Shown here: positions 8,494 to 15,669 of the stretch, in pieces
Layout: each line of letters begins with the position of its first letter
Position numbering within the stretch: the first letter of the stretch is position 1
NCBI GenBank assembly: GCA_028726605.1
Contig: JAQYPV010000013.1
Coordinates: 1-64,000 of the forward strand
Source of the DNA: Peptoniphilaceae bacterium
GTDB lineage: Bacteria; Bacillota; Clostridia; Tissierellales; Peptoniphilaceae
Reading direction: 5' to 3'
DNA length: 64,000 nt
Notes under the pieces: generated by a model
The model's database searches: none
What the model was told of the DNA's origin: nothing
What the model saw: the letters and a program-made list of their open reading frames with translations, nothing else
Translations under genes and position numbers: made by a program

Positions 8494-8587
8494 CTTTGCC
8501 TCCCCATTCAGAAAAAAAGAATCAAAGACGATGGCCGGTCATCCTTGCTTCATGATCTGCCCCTATTGTAGAGGAACCGCGAAGAGA

Positions 8588-8645
8588 AATCAATATGTAG
8601 TGTATTGAAAAGCAATTTTTGAAATATGAATACTATATATGAGTT
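8588..8645 (-). promoter_or_regulatory. tandem NrdR boxes upstream of nrdD
   Basis: Box 1 (8588-8603, core CAATATGTAGTGT) matches about 13 of 16 positions of the NrdR consensus ACACAATATATTGTGT, allowing A/T swaps. Box 2 (8630-8645, core ACTATATAT) matches about 11. The boxes start 42 bp apart, four helical turns, as expected for paired NrdR sites. This suggests repression of nrdD by NrdR and a separate promoter for nrdD. Matches were counted by eye. Confidence 0.6.
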
Positions 8646-8670
8646 TTTTGCACTGAATTTCAAAAGGGCG

Positions 8671-9354
8671 TCATCCTCGTATTTCCACCTGTGCAATGGT
8701 ACGCCGGAGAATCCGCTGATACCGAAGGAGGTCCTCCGATTGCGGCTCGCCGAGCGTCGGATCGGGCACATGCGCCGAAATGCGGAAGGGCTGCAAATGA
8801 AAGAGCGAGGCACCGGCAAGCCACTGGCCGATTTCCTCAAAGCTCTCGTCGTCATGCAGGCGGCCCGTGACCGTCGTGCGAAAGATCACCTGTGGCATCT
8901 TCTGGCGCAAAAGCGCCACGCTCTTGAAGATGGCGTTGACGTCAATGGCCCGGCCTGCGGTCTCAGCATAGCGCGAGGGGCTGTTTTTGATGTCCATGGC
9001 CACGCTATCCACGAGTCCCTGGTCGATGAGCGCGGCGAGTTTCTCCGGATGCGTGCCGTTCGTGTCCAGTTTGACAAAGTAGCCGCGGTCTTGAATGCCG
9101 CGGAGAAAATCTGCCAAATCCGCGCGCAGGAGCGGTTCGCCTCCAGTGATGCATACGGCGTCCAAGAACCCGCGACGCCGTTCCAAAAAGTCGAAAAAAG
9201 CGGCGTCATCCATGACGGCCGGAGCATCCCCATCCCAGAGTTCTGCATTGTGACAGTAGGGACAGCGCAGATCGCAGCCGCTCAAAAACACCGTCGCCGC
9301 CACGTGGCCCGGCACGTCGACCAGCGTCATCTCTTGCAGTCCCTGAATGTTCAC
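8671..9354 (-). CDS. nrdG: anaerobic ribonucleotide reductase activating protein (radical SAM)
   Basis: 227 residues. Uses S-adenosylmethionine and a 4Fe-4S cluster to place the glycyl radical on NrdD. The cluster motif CDLRCPYC is at residues 27-34 and the SAM-binding GGEPLL at about 78-83. The length and the TLVDVPG start fit the longer NrdG2-type activase. I place the start at the GTG at 9354, which follows GGAGGA; the frame stays open further upstream but gives unconvincing arginine/glycine-rich protein there. The start is two bases from the stop of the YkvA-like gene, so the two are probably co-translated. Confidence 0.93.
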   Translation of the reverse strand: MNIQGLQEMTLVDVPGHVAATVFLSGCDLRCPYCHNAELWDGDAPAVMDDAAFFDFLERRRGFLDAVCITGGEPLLRADLADFLRGIQDRGYFVKLDTNGTHPEKLAALIDQGLVDSVAMDIKNSPSRYAETAGRAIDVNAIFKSVALLRQKMPQVIFRTTVTGRLHDDESFEEIGQWLAGASLFHLQPFRISAHVPDPTLGEPQSEDLLRYQRILRRTIAQVEIRG

Positions 9355-9356
9355 GC

Positions 9357-9863
9357 TCACTCCTCCAAATCCTCCGTCACGGCCGCGCGAAAGGCATCCG
9401 TATCTTCCTTCGTCACCGTATACCGCGGCTCGTCCTGGATCTCGTCCTTCACGAGTTCCGCCCAGTCGTCCGCGACGCCATCCGAACCTTGCGTCGCTTT
9501 CCACGACTCGTATTTGTGGATTTCCTCGCTCAACTTGTTGATGATGTAGCTGAGGACGGAGATGTCATCCGCAAAGCCGAACACGCCTAAAAAGTCCGGA
9601 ATGAGATCCATGGGGTTGATGAGATACAAAAAGCTCGCGGCGATCAAGAGCACATTGCCCTTGCCCAGTCCCCGGTACTTGAGAGTCACGGTGTCTTTGA
9701 ACAAATTGAGCAATAAGAGGGCGTCCTCGCGTATTTTGTGCAGCCCCGCGCGCCCCTGCAACAGCGCCACTGATTTCTTGAGCAAGTCCTGATACTTTTC
9801 TTTGTGGCGCACCGCGTCCACGGCGCGCGAACCGTAACGAAAGAGTTTGAAAAAACCTGCCAT
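9357..9863 (-). CDS. YkvA-family (DUF1232) membrane-associated protein
   Basis: 168 residues. The DUF1232 core YLINPMDLIPDFLG followed by GFADD (about residues 79-101) is unmistakable. One hydrophobic stretch around 70-85 suggests membrane association. The function of the family is unknown. The ATG follows GAAAGGAAG. The gene lies in a tightly packed run between a C39-like gene and nrdG, which gives no clear functional hint. Confidence 0.85.
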   Translation of the reverse strand: MAGFFKLFRYGSRAVDAVRHKEKYQDLLKKSVALLQGRAGLHKIREDALLLLNLFKDTVTLKYRGLGKGNVLLIAASFLYLINPMDLIPDFLGVFGFADDISVLSYIINKLSEEIHKYESWKATQGSDGVADDWAELVKDEIQDEPRYTVTKEDTDAFRAAVTEDLEE

Positions 9864-9914
9864 AGTCTTCCTTTCAAGGTGAGAACGCCAGTTGAGGGGG
9901 GTGTCCGCGAGAGT

Positions 9915-10616
9915 TCAGACGTGGACGAGACACAGACTGAAATACGTCTCCTTCCCCTCGCCGATGTGCTCCAGGTCCACATAGCGGGCCGCACGCGTCC
10001 AGTGATTGTTCACTTGCAAAAAGACGCGCATCCGGGGGTAAGACTTGAGCCACTCCTCCACGGGACGCCCGCTTTCCAACGTTTCGCACTTTTTAAGGTC
10101 TGAAGCGCGCACGTAGCATCGGTAACCAGTAAACGTCACGGAGTGGTCGCGATATTGATTGTGCGTGAAGTTGATGAGTCCGGGACGTCCGGCCTCGATT
10201 TCACGCGCCAGGGTGACGACAATGGATGGGCGACCGGTGAAGAAAAAGTGACCCGTCGCGCCTCCAGCGTAACCGTAGTGCGCCCAAACGTCGCGCGCAA
10301 TGGACGGCATGGCCCAGGGAAAGGTGCCATATCGGGGATGATAGCGCAGTCCCTCTCGTGCAATCTCACGAACGGTCTCAAAGAGCGCCTGACGATCCAC
10401 CGGAATGGCGACAAAACCCTCTGCCCGATAGTACGAAAAAATGGACGTCAGTCCCGTGATGGTGCAGTGGTTTTGTGCGTCGAAGTCGCGCATCGACAAG
10501 AGCGGAACGCCCGGAATGGTCGCCGCTTTCACCAGTCGAAAGTCTCCGCCTTCTCGAGAAAGCACTGCTTCCGGTGCGAGGATCTCCGGGCGTCGTTTTG
10601 TGAACGGTTTCGGCAC
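9915..10616 (-). CDS. putative papain-fold (C39-like) protein
   Basis: About 233 residues. I do not recognise a named family, but the arrangement looks like a C39-type cysteine peptidase fold: Cys within QNHCTITG, His within YRDHSVTF and Asn within LQVNNHW, in the right order and spacing for Cys-His-Asn. There is no signal peptide or membrane segment. The start is uncertain: GTG at 10616 or TTG at 10628. Both touch the stop of the preceding PPC-domain gene, and no ribosome binding site is seen, so translation is probably coupled. A substrate cannot be inferred. Confidence 0.6.
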   Translation of the reverse strand: MPKPFTKRRPEILAPEAVLSREGGDFRLVKAATIPGVPLLSMRDFDAQNHCTITGLTSIFSYYRAEGFVAIPVDRQALFETVREIAREGLRYHPRYGTFPWAMPSIARDVWAHYGYAGGATGHFFFTGRPSIVVTLAREIEAGRPGLINFTHNQYRDHSVTFTGYRCYVRASDLKKCETLESGRPVEEWLKSYPRMRVFLQVNNHWTRAARYVDLEHIGEGKETYFSLCLVHV

Positions 10617-10617
10617 A

Positions 10618-11043
10618 CTAATCCACAAACCGGAAGAGGTTGAGACCGATGCTGTCGTCGTGATAGCGGTCCACCGTGCCGTCGATTTCCGTGATCAGCA
10701 TCTCACAAGTGGCGGCGACGTGTGCTTCGTTGAGATGGCCCCCGAAGACGTGCCCTTCGGCATCGGCCACCGACATGTGAAGATGCGCGTAATAGTTCCC
10801 GTCCATGGTGTTGATGGTGCCCCAGAGATTCGTGATTTCCGCGGGGAATGTGAAGTGGTTCTTCAGGTATTCCTGCTTTTCGACGTCGTAGAGGCCCACC
10901 ACGAAGTCGTCCACGGCGCCCAGACCGCGCACTTCCGCCAGGTGGATGTGCTCAGACGCCGCAAGCTTCTCCAGGCACTCTAACACTTCTTCCCCTCTGT
11001 CAATACGGCAGACCAGCGTCTTGCCAAAACGGCGATAGTCCAT
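10618..11043 (-). CDS. PPC/DUF296-domain protein
   Basis: 141 residues covering a single PPC (DUF296) domain, recognised by the region from IHLAEVRGLGAVDDF to AHLHMSVADAEGHVFGGHL. In plants this domain is attached to AT-hooks; bacterial members are stand-alone trimers of unknown role. The ATG at 11043 follows a very good GAAGGAGG; this start lies inside the end of citX, overlapping it by 44 bases. It probably belongs to the oadA-citX transcript. Confidence 0.85.
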   Translation of the reverse strand: MDYRRFGKTLVCRIDRGEEVLECLEKLAASEHIHLAEVRGLGAVDDFVVGLYDVEKQEYLKNHFTFPAEITNLWGTINTMDGNYYAHLHMSVADAEGHVFGGHLNEAHVAATCEMLITEIDGTVDRYHDDSIGLNLFRFVD

Positions 11044-11581
11044 CTCGACCTCCTTCGTCTTCAATCAACTGTTCAATCCAAGCGACCATCTCGTCCACAG
11101 AGTGAGTGCGCGCACGGGCACAGAGCCGGGCAGGCCGTCCACAGAGAAAACAGCGCCGCTCGGGCAGCCCGAGCTCTTCTCGTGACACCGCGCCGCTTCG
11201 TCCCTCGACGTCCAGATCGAACAGGCGGCCCCAGGGATGGCCCTCCTCGATGGCGACCATCTGCCGCTTGACCTCGAGCGGCTCAGCCGCCACCATCCAC
11301 AGAGACTCCGGGCCCGTGGGAAATGACCACGCCTCATGACGCCGAATGGCGATGTCGGCCGCCTCCAGCGCCGCGGCAATCGCCGCCTCGGCGCGAGCGA
11401 AGACTGCTTCGAGCGTTTCATTGCGCTTCACGGGACCCGGGATGTTGAGCTTCGCTGAAATGAGCGTCTCCCGGAGATCAGGCGACGCGGCAAACGCCGC
11501 CTCCATCACCGCTCGGCGTTCTTCCCGCCGCAAGAGCACGGCTTCCAGCGTCGGCCGGTCCCCCTCTTCGAGCCATGACAC
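11000..11581 (-). CDS. citX: apo-citrate lyase phosphoribosyl-dephospho-CoA transferase
   Basis: 193 residues. Transfers the 2'-(5''-triphosphoribosyl)-3'-dephospho-CoA group, made by CitG, to the serine of the acyl carrier CitD. Family motifs are GRLFDLDV (118-125) and the cysteine-rich RRCFLCGRPARLCARARTH (142-160). The start is a GTG that directly follows the oadA TGA stop, so the two are translationally coupled. In enterobacteria citX lies within the citCDEFXG cluster; here it is separated from citDEF by about 11 kb. Confidence 0.93.
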   Translation of the reverse strand: MSWLEEGDRPTLEAVLLRREERRAVMEAAFAASPDLRETLISAKLNIPGPVKRNETLEAVFARAEAAIAAALEAADIAIRRHEAWSFPTGPESLWMVAAEPLEVKRQMVAIEEGHPWGRLFDLDVEGRSGAVSREELGLPERRCFLCGRPARLCARARTHSVDEMVAWIEQLIEDEGGRDGLSPFWQDAGLPY

Positions 11582-13129
11582 TCAGTTTATGCCCCGTTTT
11601 TCGTCATTCAGGAAGCGCGACACGGCCATCGCCGCAAGCTTCGGCACGACCATCGGATCCACGTGCTTTCCCGCTTGCACTTTTCCCGCCTCCTGGTGGC
11701 TCATCGGCTTGTAGCTCTCACCGGACACACCCGTCGCCGCCTGAGCCTCCGCTGCCTTGGGCGCCGCTTTCGGCGCGGGTTCGTCGGTCTTACCCGTCAA
11801 GAAGTCCAGCACTTGTTGCGGGAACAAGATGTACGCCACCACCTCTTCTTCTTTGGCCTCACGTCCCAGTTTGGCTTCCAACTTCTGCTTCATGTCGTCG
11901 TAGACCGGTTCCAGATCGTCCGGATCGGTCGGCGTCTTGGGCTTCGCGCCCTTCATGACCATCTGGACGGCCTCCGGGTCCAGCGGCGCCGGCGAGCGGC
12001 CGTAGAAGCCCTGTACGTAGTCTTTGATCTCCTTCGGCACGAGTTTGTAGCGCTCGCCGAAGATGACGTTCATGACGGCCTGCGTGCCCACCATCTGCGA
12101 CAGCGGCGTGACCAGCGGCGGATAGCCCATGTCCTTGCGTACGTGCGGTACTTCCTGCAGGACGTCGTTAAAGCGATCTCCCTTGCCTTGGCTTTCCAGC
12201 TGGCTCAAGAGGTTGGAGAGCATGCCGCCCGGCACCTGATAGGTCAAGATCTTGGGATTGGGCACCAGGGAACGTGCGCGCAGATCGCCTGAGGCGATGT
12301 ACTTCGTAGCCATCTTGTCGGCGATCTCGTAGGCATCGCTCAAAGCCTCCATGTTGAGGTGCGTCTCGCGCCCGGCGAGCTTCGCCACTTCCACGAGCGT
12401 CTCATCCGCGAGGTGCGAGGTGCCACCGGAGAACGGCGAAATGGCGCCATCCACCACGTCGACGCCGGCGCGCATGGCTTCCAGCATCACGAGCGGCGTG
12501 GCGTTGGCCGTGGTGTGCGTGTGCATCTCGATGGGCACGTCCAGCGCGTCCTTCAGGGCGCTCACGAGTTCATAGGCATTCTGCGGCGTGATGATCCCCG
12601 CCATGTCCTTGATGCAGATGGAATCCGCGCCCATCTCCACGAACTCTTTGGCCAGGTTGACGTAAAACGAGTTGTTGTGGACGGGGCTCACCGTGTAAGC
12701 AATGGCGCCTTGCAGGTGGCCGCCGTGTTTTTTGACGAAGCGAAACGCGTTTTTGAGGTTGTTCGTGTCGTTCAACGCGTCGAAGCAGCGGATGATGTCG
12801 ATACCGTTTTCCAACGTGAGACGGATAAAGCGTTCCAGCGTGTCGTTGTCGTAATGCCTGTAGCCCACCACGTTTTGGCCGCGCAATAGCATGGAGAGTT
12901 TCGTGTGGGGCGCGGCCTTGCGAATCTCTCTGAGATTCTCCCACGAACTTTGTTTCAGAAAGCGAAACGCGGAATCAAAGGTCGCGCCGCCCCAGACTTC
13001 CAGTGAGTGAAAGCCCACTTTATCCAACGCTTCCACCAACGTCAAAATATCCTCGCGCTGCATGCGCGTCGCCAAGAGCGACTGGTTGCCATCGCGCACG
13101 GTGAGATCTTGAATGAAGACTTCTGACAA
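11582..13129 (-). CDS. oadA: oxaloacetate decarboxylase alpha / carboxyltransferase subunit without biotin domain
   Basis: 515 residues. The HMGL-like TIM barrel (about 1-270) with DLTVRDGNQSLLATRM, IRCFDALND, IKDMAG and EMHTHTT is followed by the conserved carboxylase domain (about 290-460) and a short Ala/Pro linker. The protein then stops without the usual biotinyl domain (no EAMK), so biotin must sit on a separate subunit not seen here. It removes the carboxyl group of oxaloacetate released by citrate lyase; PycB-like use is possible. The start is a TTG after GAAGGAGG. Membrane subunits OadB/OadG are not in the window. Confidence 0.9.
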   Translation of the reverse strand: MSEVFIQDLTVRDGNQSLLATRMQREDILTLVEALDKVGFHSLEVWGGATFDSAFRFLKQSSWENLREIRKAAPHTKLSMLLRGQNVVGYRHYDNDTLERFIRLTLENGIDIIRCFDALNDTNNLKNAFRFVKKHGGHLQGAIAYTVSPVHNNSFYVNLAKEFVEMGADSICIKDMAGIITPQNAYELVSALKDALDVPIEMHTHTTANATPLVMLEAMRAGVDVVDGAISPFSGGTSHLADETLVEVAKLAGRETHLNMEALSDAYEIADKMATKYIASGDLRARSLVPNPKILTYQVPGGMLSNLLSQLESQGKGDRFNDVLQEVPHVRKDMGYPPLVTPLSQMVGTQAVMNVIFGERYKLVPKEIKDYVQGFYGRSPAPLDPEAVQMVMKGAKPKTPTDPDDLEPVYDDMKQKLEAKLGREAKEEEVVAYILFPQQVLDFLTGKTDEPAPKAAPKAAEAQAATGVSGESYKPMSHQEAGKVQAGKHVDPMVVPKLAAMAVSRFLNDEKRGIN

Positions 13130-13166
13130 AATACCCCTCCTTCAGTTTCCGTGTCGTTGCGAATCC

Positions 13167-13195
13167 TTCGCAATTCATATCTGATTCATTATAAT
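13167..13195 (+). promoter_or_regulatory. promoter for citG-citC
   Basis: TTCGCA (13167-13172), a 17-base spacer and TATAAT (13190-13195) lie upstream of citG. The same short region must also hold the divergent oadA promoter. Confidence 0.6.
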
Positions 13196-13261
13196 AAAAG
13201 TCAACACATCTTTTCCAGATTTGACGGAAATGTTTTCAATTGCGATGAAATGAAGGCCCCC

Positions 13262-14077
13262 ATGTCCAAGCGTCCCCTTGCTCGATACTGCTCCGCGTTT
13301 GTCGCGGCCATTGACTTCGAACTCTCCCGCACGCACGGCTTCGGCTGCGTGACCTACACGTCGAACGGGGCGCACGACGATATGGATTTCACCCATTTTC
13401 TGGCCTCTCGCGATGCCCTTGTGCGCGGGTTCTTGGCAACCGATTGGGCGGCAATGTCGGATTTCGACGCCCTTCGCGCGCGCGGCATCGAAATCGAAAG
13501 GGGGATGTTCCGCGCCACAGGCGGGGTCAACACCCACAAGGGGCTGCTCTTTCTGCACCTCTTTCTGCTGTGGGCGTGGACGCACGACGTGGCGTGGAAC
13601 GCGTTGGAAGAGAGCATCCGTCAGTTTTCTCAGCCCTTGCTTCGGGACTACGAGCGGCACGAGATGCCGCAGAGTACGCTGCGCCGAACCCACCACATTG
13701 CGGACATCCGCACCTACCCGCTCCAGGGCTTTCACCCCCTGTTGATGACTTTGTACAAAGCCATCACGGAATCGCTCGACGATGAACGTTTGACGCTTTA
13801 CCTCATCGCCACCACGGACGACACCACCACCATCAAGCGCTCCAGCGTGGAGACACTCCGCGCCCTGCAACGGCGGGCCATGCGCCTGTTTCAAGCCGAA
13901 CGCCGACCAACGCGCTTTCAAAAAAGCCCTCGTGCAAACGGCGCTGCCGACGCCACTTGGGATTCGCCGGCAGCGCTCGACGCCACGTACATCGCCCGTC
14001 GCATTTCATCAGGTGGCGTGGCGGATCTCTTCACCACGGTGCGCACGTTGGAATGGCTCAGAAAGGACTGGACATGA
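13262..14077 (+). CDS. citG: triphosphoribosyl-dephospho-CoA synthase
   Basis: 271 residues. Makes the prosthetic-group precursor of citrate lyase from ATP and dephospho-CoA. Family motifs are GAHDDMDF (36-43), GGVNTHKG (87-94) and SSGGVADLF near the C-terminus. The ATG at 13262 follows AAGG with five-base spacing; the in-frame sequence upstream is AT-rich leader and not protein-like. Its TGA overlaps the citC ATG (ATGA), so the two are coupled. Confidence 0.93.
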   Translation: MSKRPLARYCSAFVAAIDFELSRTHGFGCVTYTSNGAHDDMDFTHFLASRDALVRGFLATDWAAMSDFDALRARGIEIERGMFRATGGVNTHKGLLFLHLFLLWAWTHDVAWNALEESIRQFSQPLLRDYERHEMPQSTLRRTHHIADIRTYPLQGFHPLLMTLYKAITESLDDERLTLYLIATTDDTTTIKRSSVETLRALQRRAMRLFQAERRPTRFQKSPRANGAADATWDSPAALDATYIARRISSGGVADLFTTVRTLEWLRKDWT

Positions 14078-15135
14078 TCACCCTCTACCCCCATCGCCTG
14101 GCGTCGGATTACAAGCGCTGGAGCGCGCTGCTCAAACGATCGGGCATTCGACCCGAAACCAGCGTGGAAGACGTCTACGGTCTGGAAGTGGATGACGCCT
14201 TGATCGCCACGGCGTCCCTCGACCACAACATCATCAAATGCGTGGCCATCGACGAGGCCTATCAGGGAGGCGCCGCCTTTCACGAACTCCTCTCCGGCGT
14301 GCTGAGCGTCTTGTATCAACGGGGCATCACGCACATGTTCGTCTACACCAAGCCCGACGCTGCGCGCAGCTTTGAAGCATTGGGATTTTCCGAACTGGAA
14401 CGCGTCGACGAGACGCTCGTCTTCATGGAGCGTCCAGCCGGTCGCTTTCAGAAGTATCTGCATCAACTCTCGCCCGCCACTGAAGGGCCGAGCGGGGCCA
14501 TCGTCATGAACGCCAACCCCTTCACGAATGGGCACCTGTCGCTCATCGAACGCGCCCTCCACGACGTCAACTCTCTCCACGTCTTCGTCGTGTCTGAAGA
14601 CGCGTCAGTTTTTCCCGCAATAATCCGCCAGGAGCTCGTCGCCGCCGCCGTGGGCAATCGGCCGGAAATATCACTGCACGAGACGGCGTCTTACCTCGTC
14701 TCCGCGGCGACGTTTCCGTCGTACTTTCTCCCCGAACGCGCCGATGTCACGCGCGTCCAGGCGCGCCTCGACGCGCGCCTCTTCCGCCGCCACATCGCCC
14801 CGGTCCTCAACCTCACGCATCGCTTTGTCGGTGAAGAACCGTTGAGCCCGATCACGGCTACGTACAATGCCGTGATGGCCGAGGTCTTCTCCGCTCCCGA
14901 TGCGGCCCCGCCACTCAAACTCATGATTCTGCCGCGTCTCGAAGCAGACGGTGCTCCCATTTCGGCCTCCACCGTACGCCAGTTGCTTGCCGAGGGGAAG
15001 ATGGACGACGTGGCCGCGCTCGTCCCCCCGACGACCCTGGCCTTTCTGCGCTCCGACCGCGCCAAGCCCATTTTAAAGGCACTAAAAAACGACCCGCTCC
15101 ACGAGCAAAAGCCTGCTGATGCGCGTCGTCTCTAA
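14074..15135 (+). CDS. citC: [citrate (pro-3S)-lyase] ligase
   Basis: 353 residues. Activates citrate lyase by acetylating the thiol of the CitD prosthetic group with ATP and acetate. An N-terminal GNAT-like domain (about 1-125) is followed by a nucleotidyltransferase domain with NPFTNGHLSLIE (the TNGH at 151-154 replaces HxGH) and ISASTVRQ near residue 310. The ATG at 14074 follows AAAGGA and overlaps the citG stop by four bases. It ends two bases before a convergent small membrane-protein gene, with no terminator hairpin between. Confidence 0.95.
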   Translation: MITLYPHRLASDYKRWSALLKRSGIRPETSVEDVYGLEVDDALIATASLDHNIIKCVAIDEAYQGGAAFHELLSGVLSVLYQRGITHMFVYTKPDAARSFEALGFSELERVDETLVFMERPAGRFQKYLHQLSPATEGPSGAIVMNANPFTNGHLSLIERALHDVNSLHVFVVSEDASVFPAIIRQELVAAAVGNRPEISLHETASYLVSAATFPSYFLPERADVTRVQARLDARLFRRHIAPVLNLTHRFVGEEPLSPITATYNAVMAEVFSAPDAAPPLKLMILPRLEADGAPISASTVRQLLAEGKMDDVAALVPPTTLAFLRSDRAKPILKALKNDPLHEQKPADARRL

Positions 15136-15137
15136 CG

Positions 15138-15527
15138 TCACTGCTTGCGGTATTTGTTTTTCTTGCGGCGTCCCTTGGGGCGTTTGTCATTGGCGCGCGC
15201 GCCGCTCGGCTCCATGAGGTGATCTTCGATGGGCATGAGCAAAAAGCGGCTGCACGCGGGCGCCAAGGCAAAGTAGACCATCACGAAGAAGACCAATTTC
15301 AGCAGGTAATCCACAATGGCGTGCCCCGGGACCGACAGCACTTGGGGAAAGAGAAAGAGCAGCAGAAAACTCAGGACGATGGCGACGACGAGATGCGCCA
15401 CTGCCACGATGCGATAGCGTTTTTCCGCCGGTTCGTCCAGCACGTAGATATGACCGTCAATTTTAGCCGCGGCCCGCTGCGCGCCGGAGCGACGCAAGAG
15501 ACTCAAATAGACCTTAATGGGTTGCAT
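15138..15527 (-). CDS. small two-helix membrane protein, unknown
   Basis: 129 residues, not recognised. Two strong hydrophobic segments (about residues 40-62 and 75-98) are followed by a very basic, lysine/arginine-rich tail of about 25 residues, suggesting an integral membrane protein with a cytosolic tail. The ATG at 15527 follows GAGGGAA. It is a single gene converging on citC. Confidence 0.65.
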   Translation of the reverse strand: MQPIKVYLSLLRRSGAQRAAAKIDGHIYVLDEPAEKRYRIVAVAHLVVAIVLSFLLLFLFPQVLSVPGHAIVDYLLKLVFFVMVYFALAPACSRFLLMPIEDHLMEPSGARANDKRPKGRRKKNKYRKQ

Positions 15528-15599
15528 GTTCCCTCTCCCTCTCACCACAGAATTATCTCCCTTACCTTATCAGGAATCGCGACAAATGACAAATAAAAT

Positions 15600-15632
15600 G
15601 GCCCGCCAGATCCCTCCGGCAGGCCGTTTTTT
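15600..15632 (-). terminator. terminator after the M14 peptidase gene
   Basis: GGCCTGCC and GGCGGGCC pair on the minus strand with one U-G wobble, followed by ATTTTATTT; on the plus strand the same position is a C-A mismatch, so the minus direction is favoured. Confidence 0.75.
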
Positions 15633-15669
15633 GCGGAACGCCTTGTGGCCGGACGTTCACGCTTCCCTT

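Noticed and set aside
8671-9504. Upstream extension of nrdG to 9504
   Set aside because: It would overlap the YkvA-like gene out of frame with low-quality sequence; the GTG at 9354 has a good ribosome binding site.
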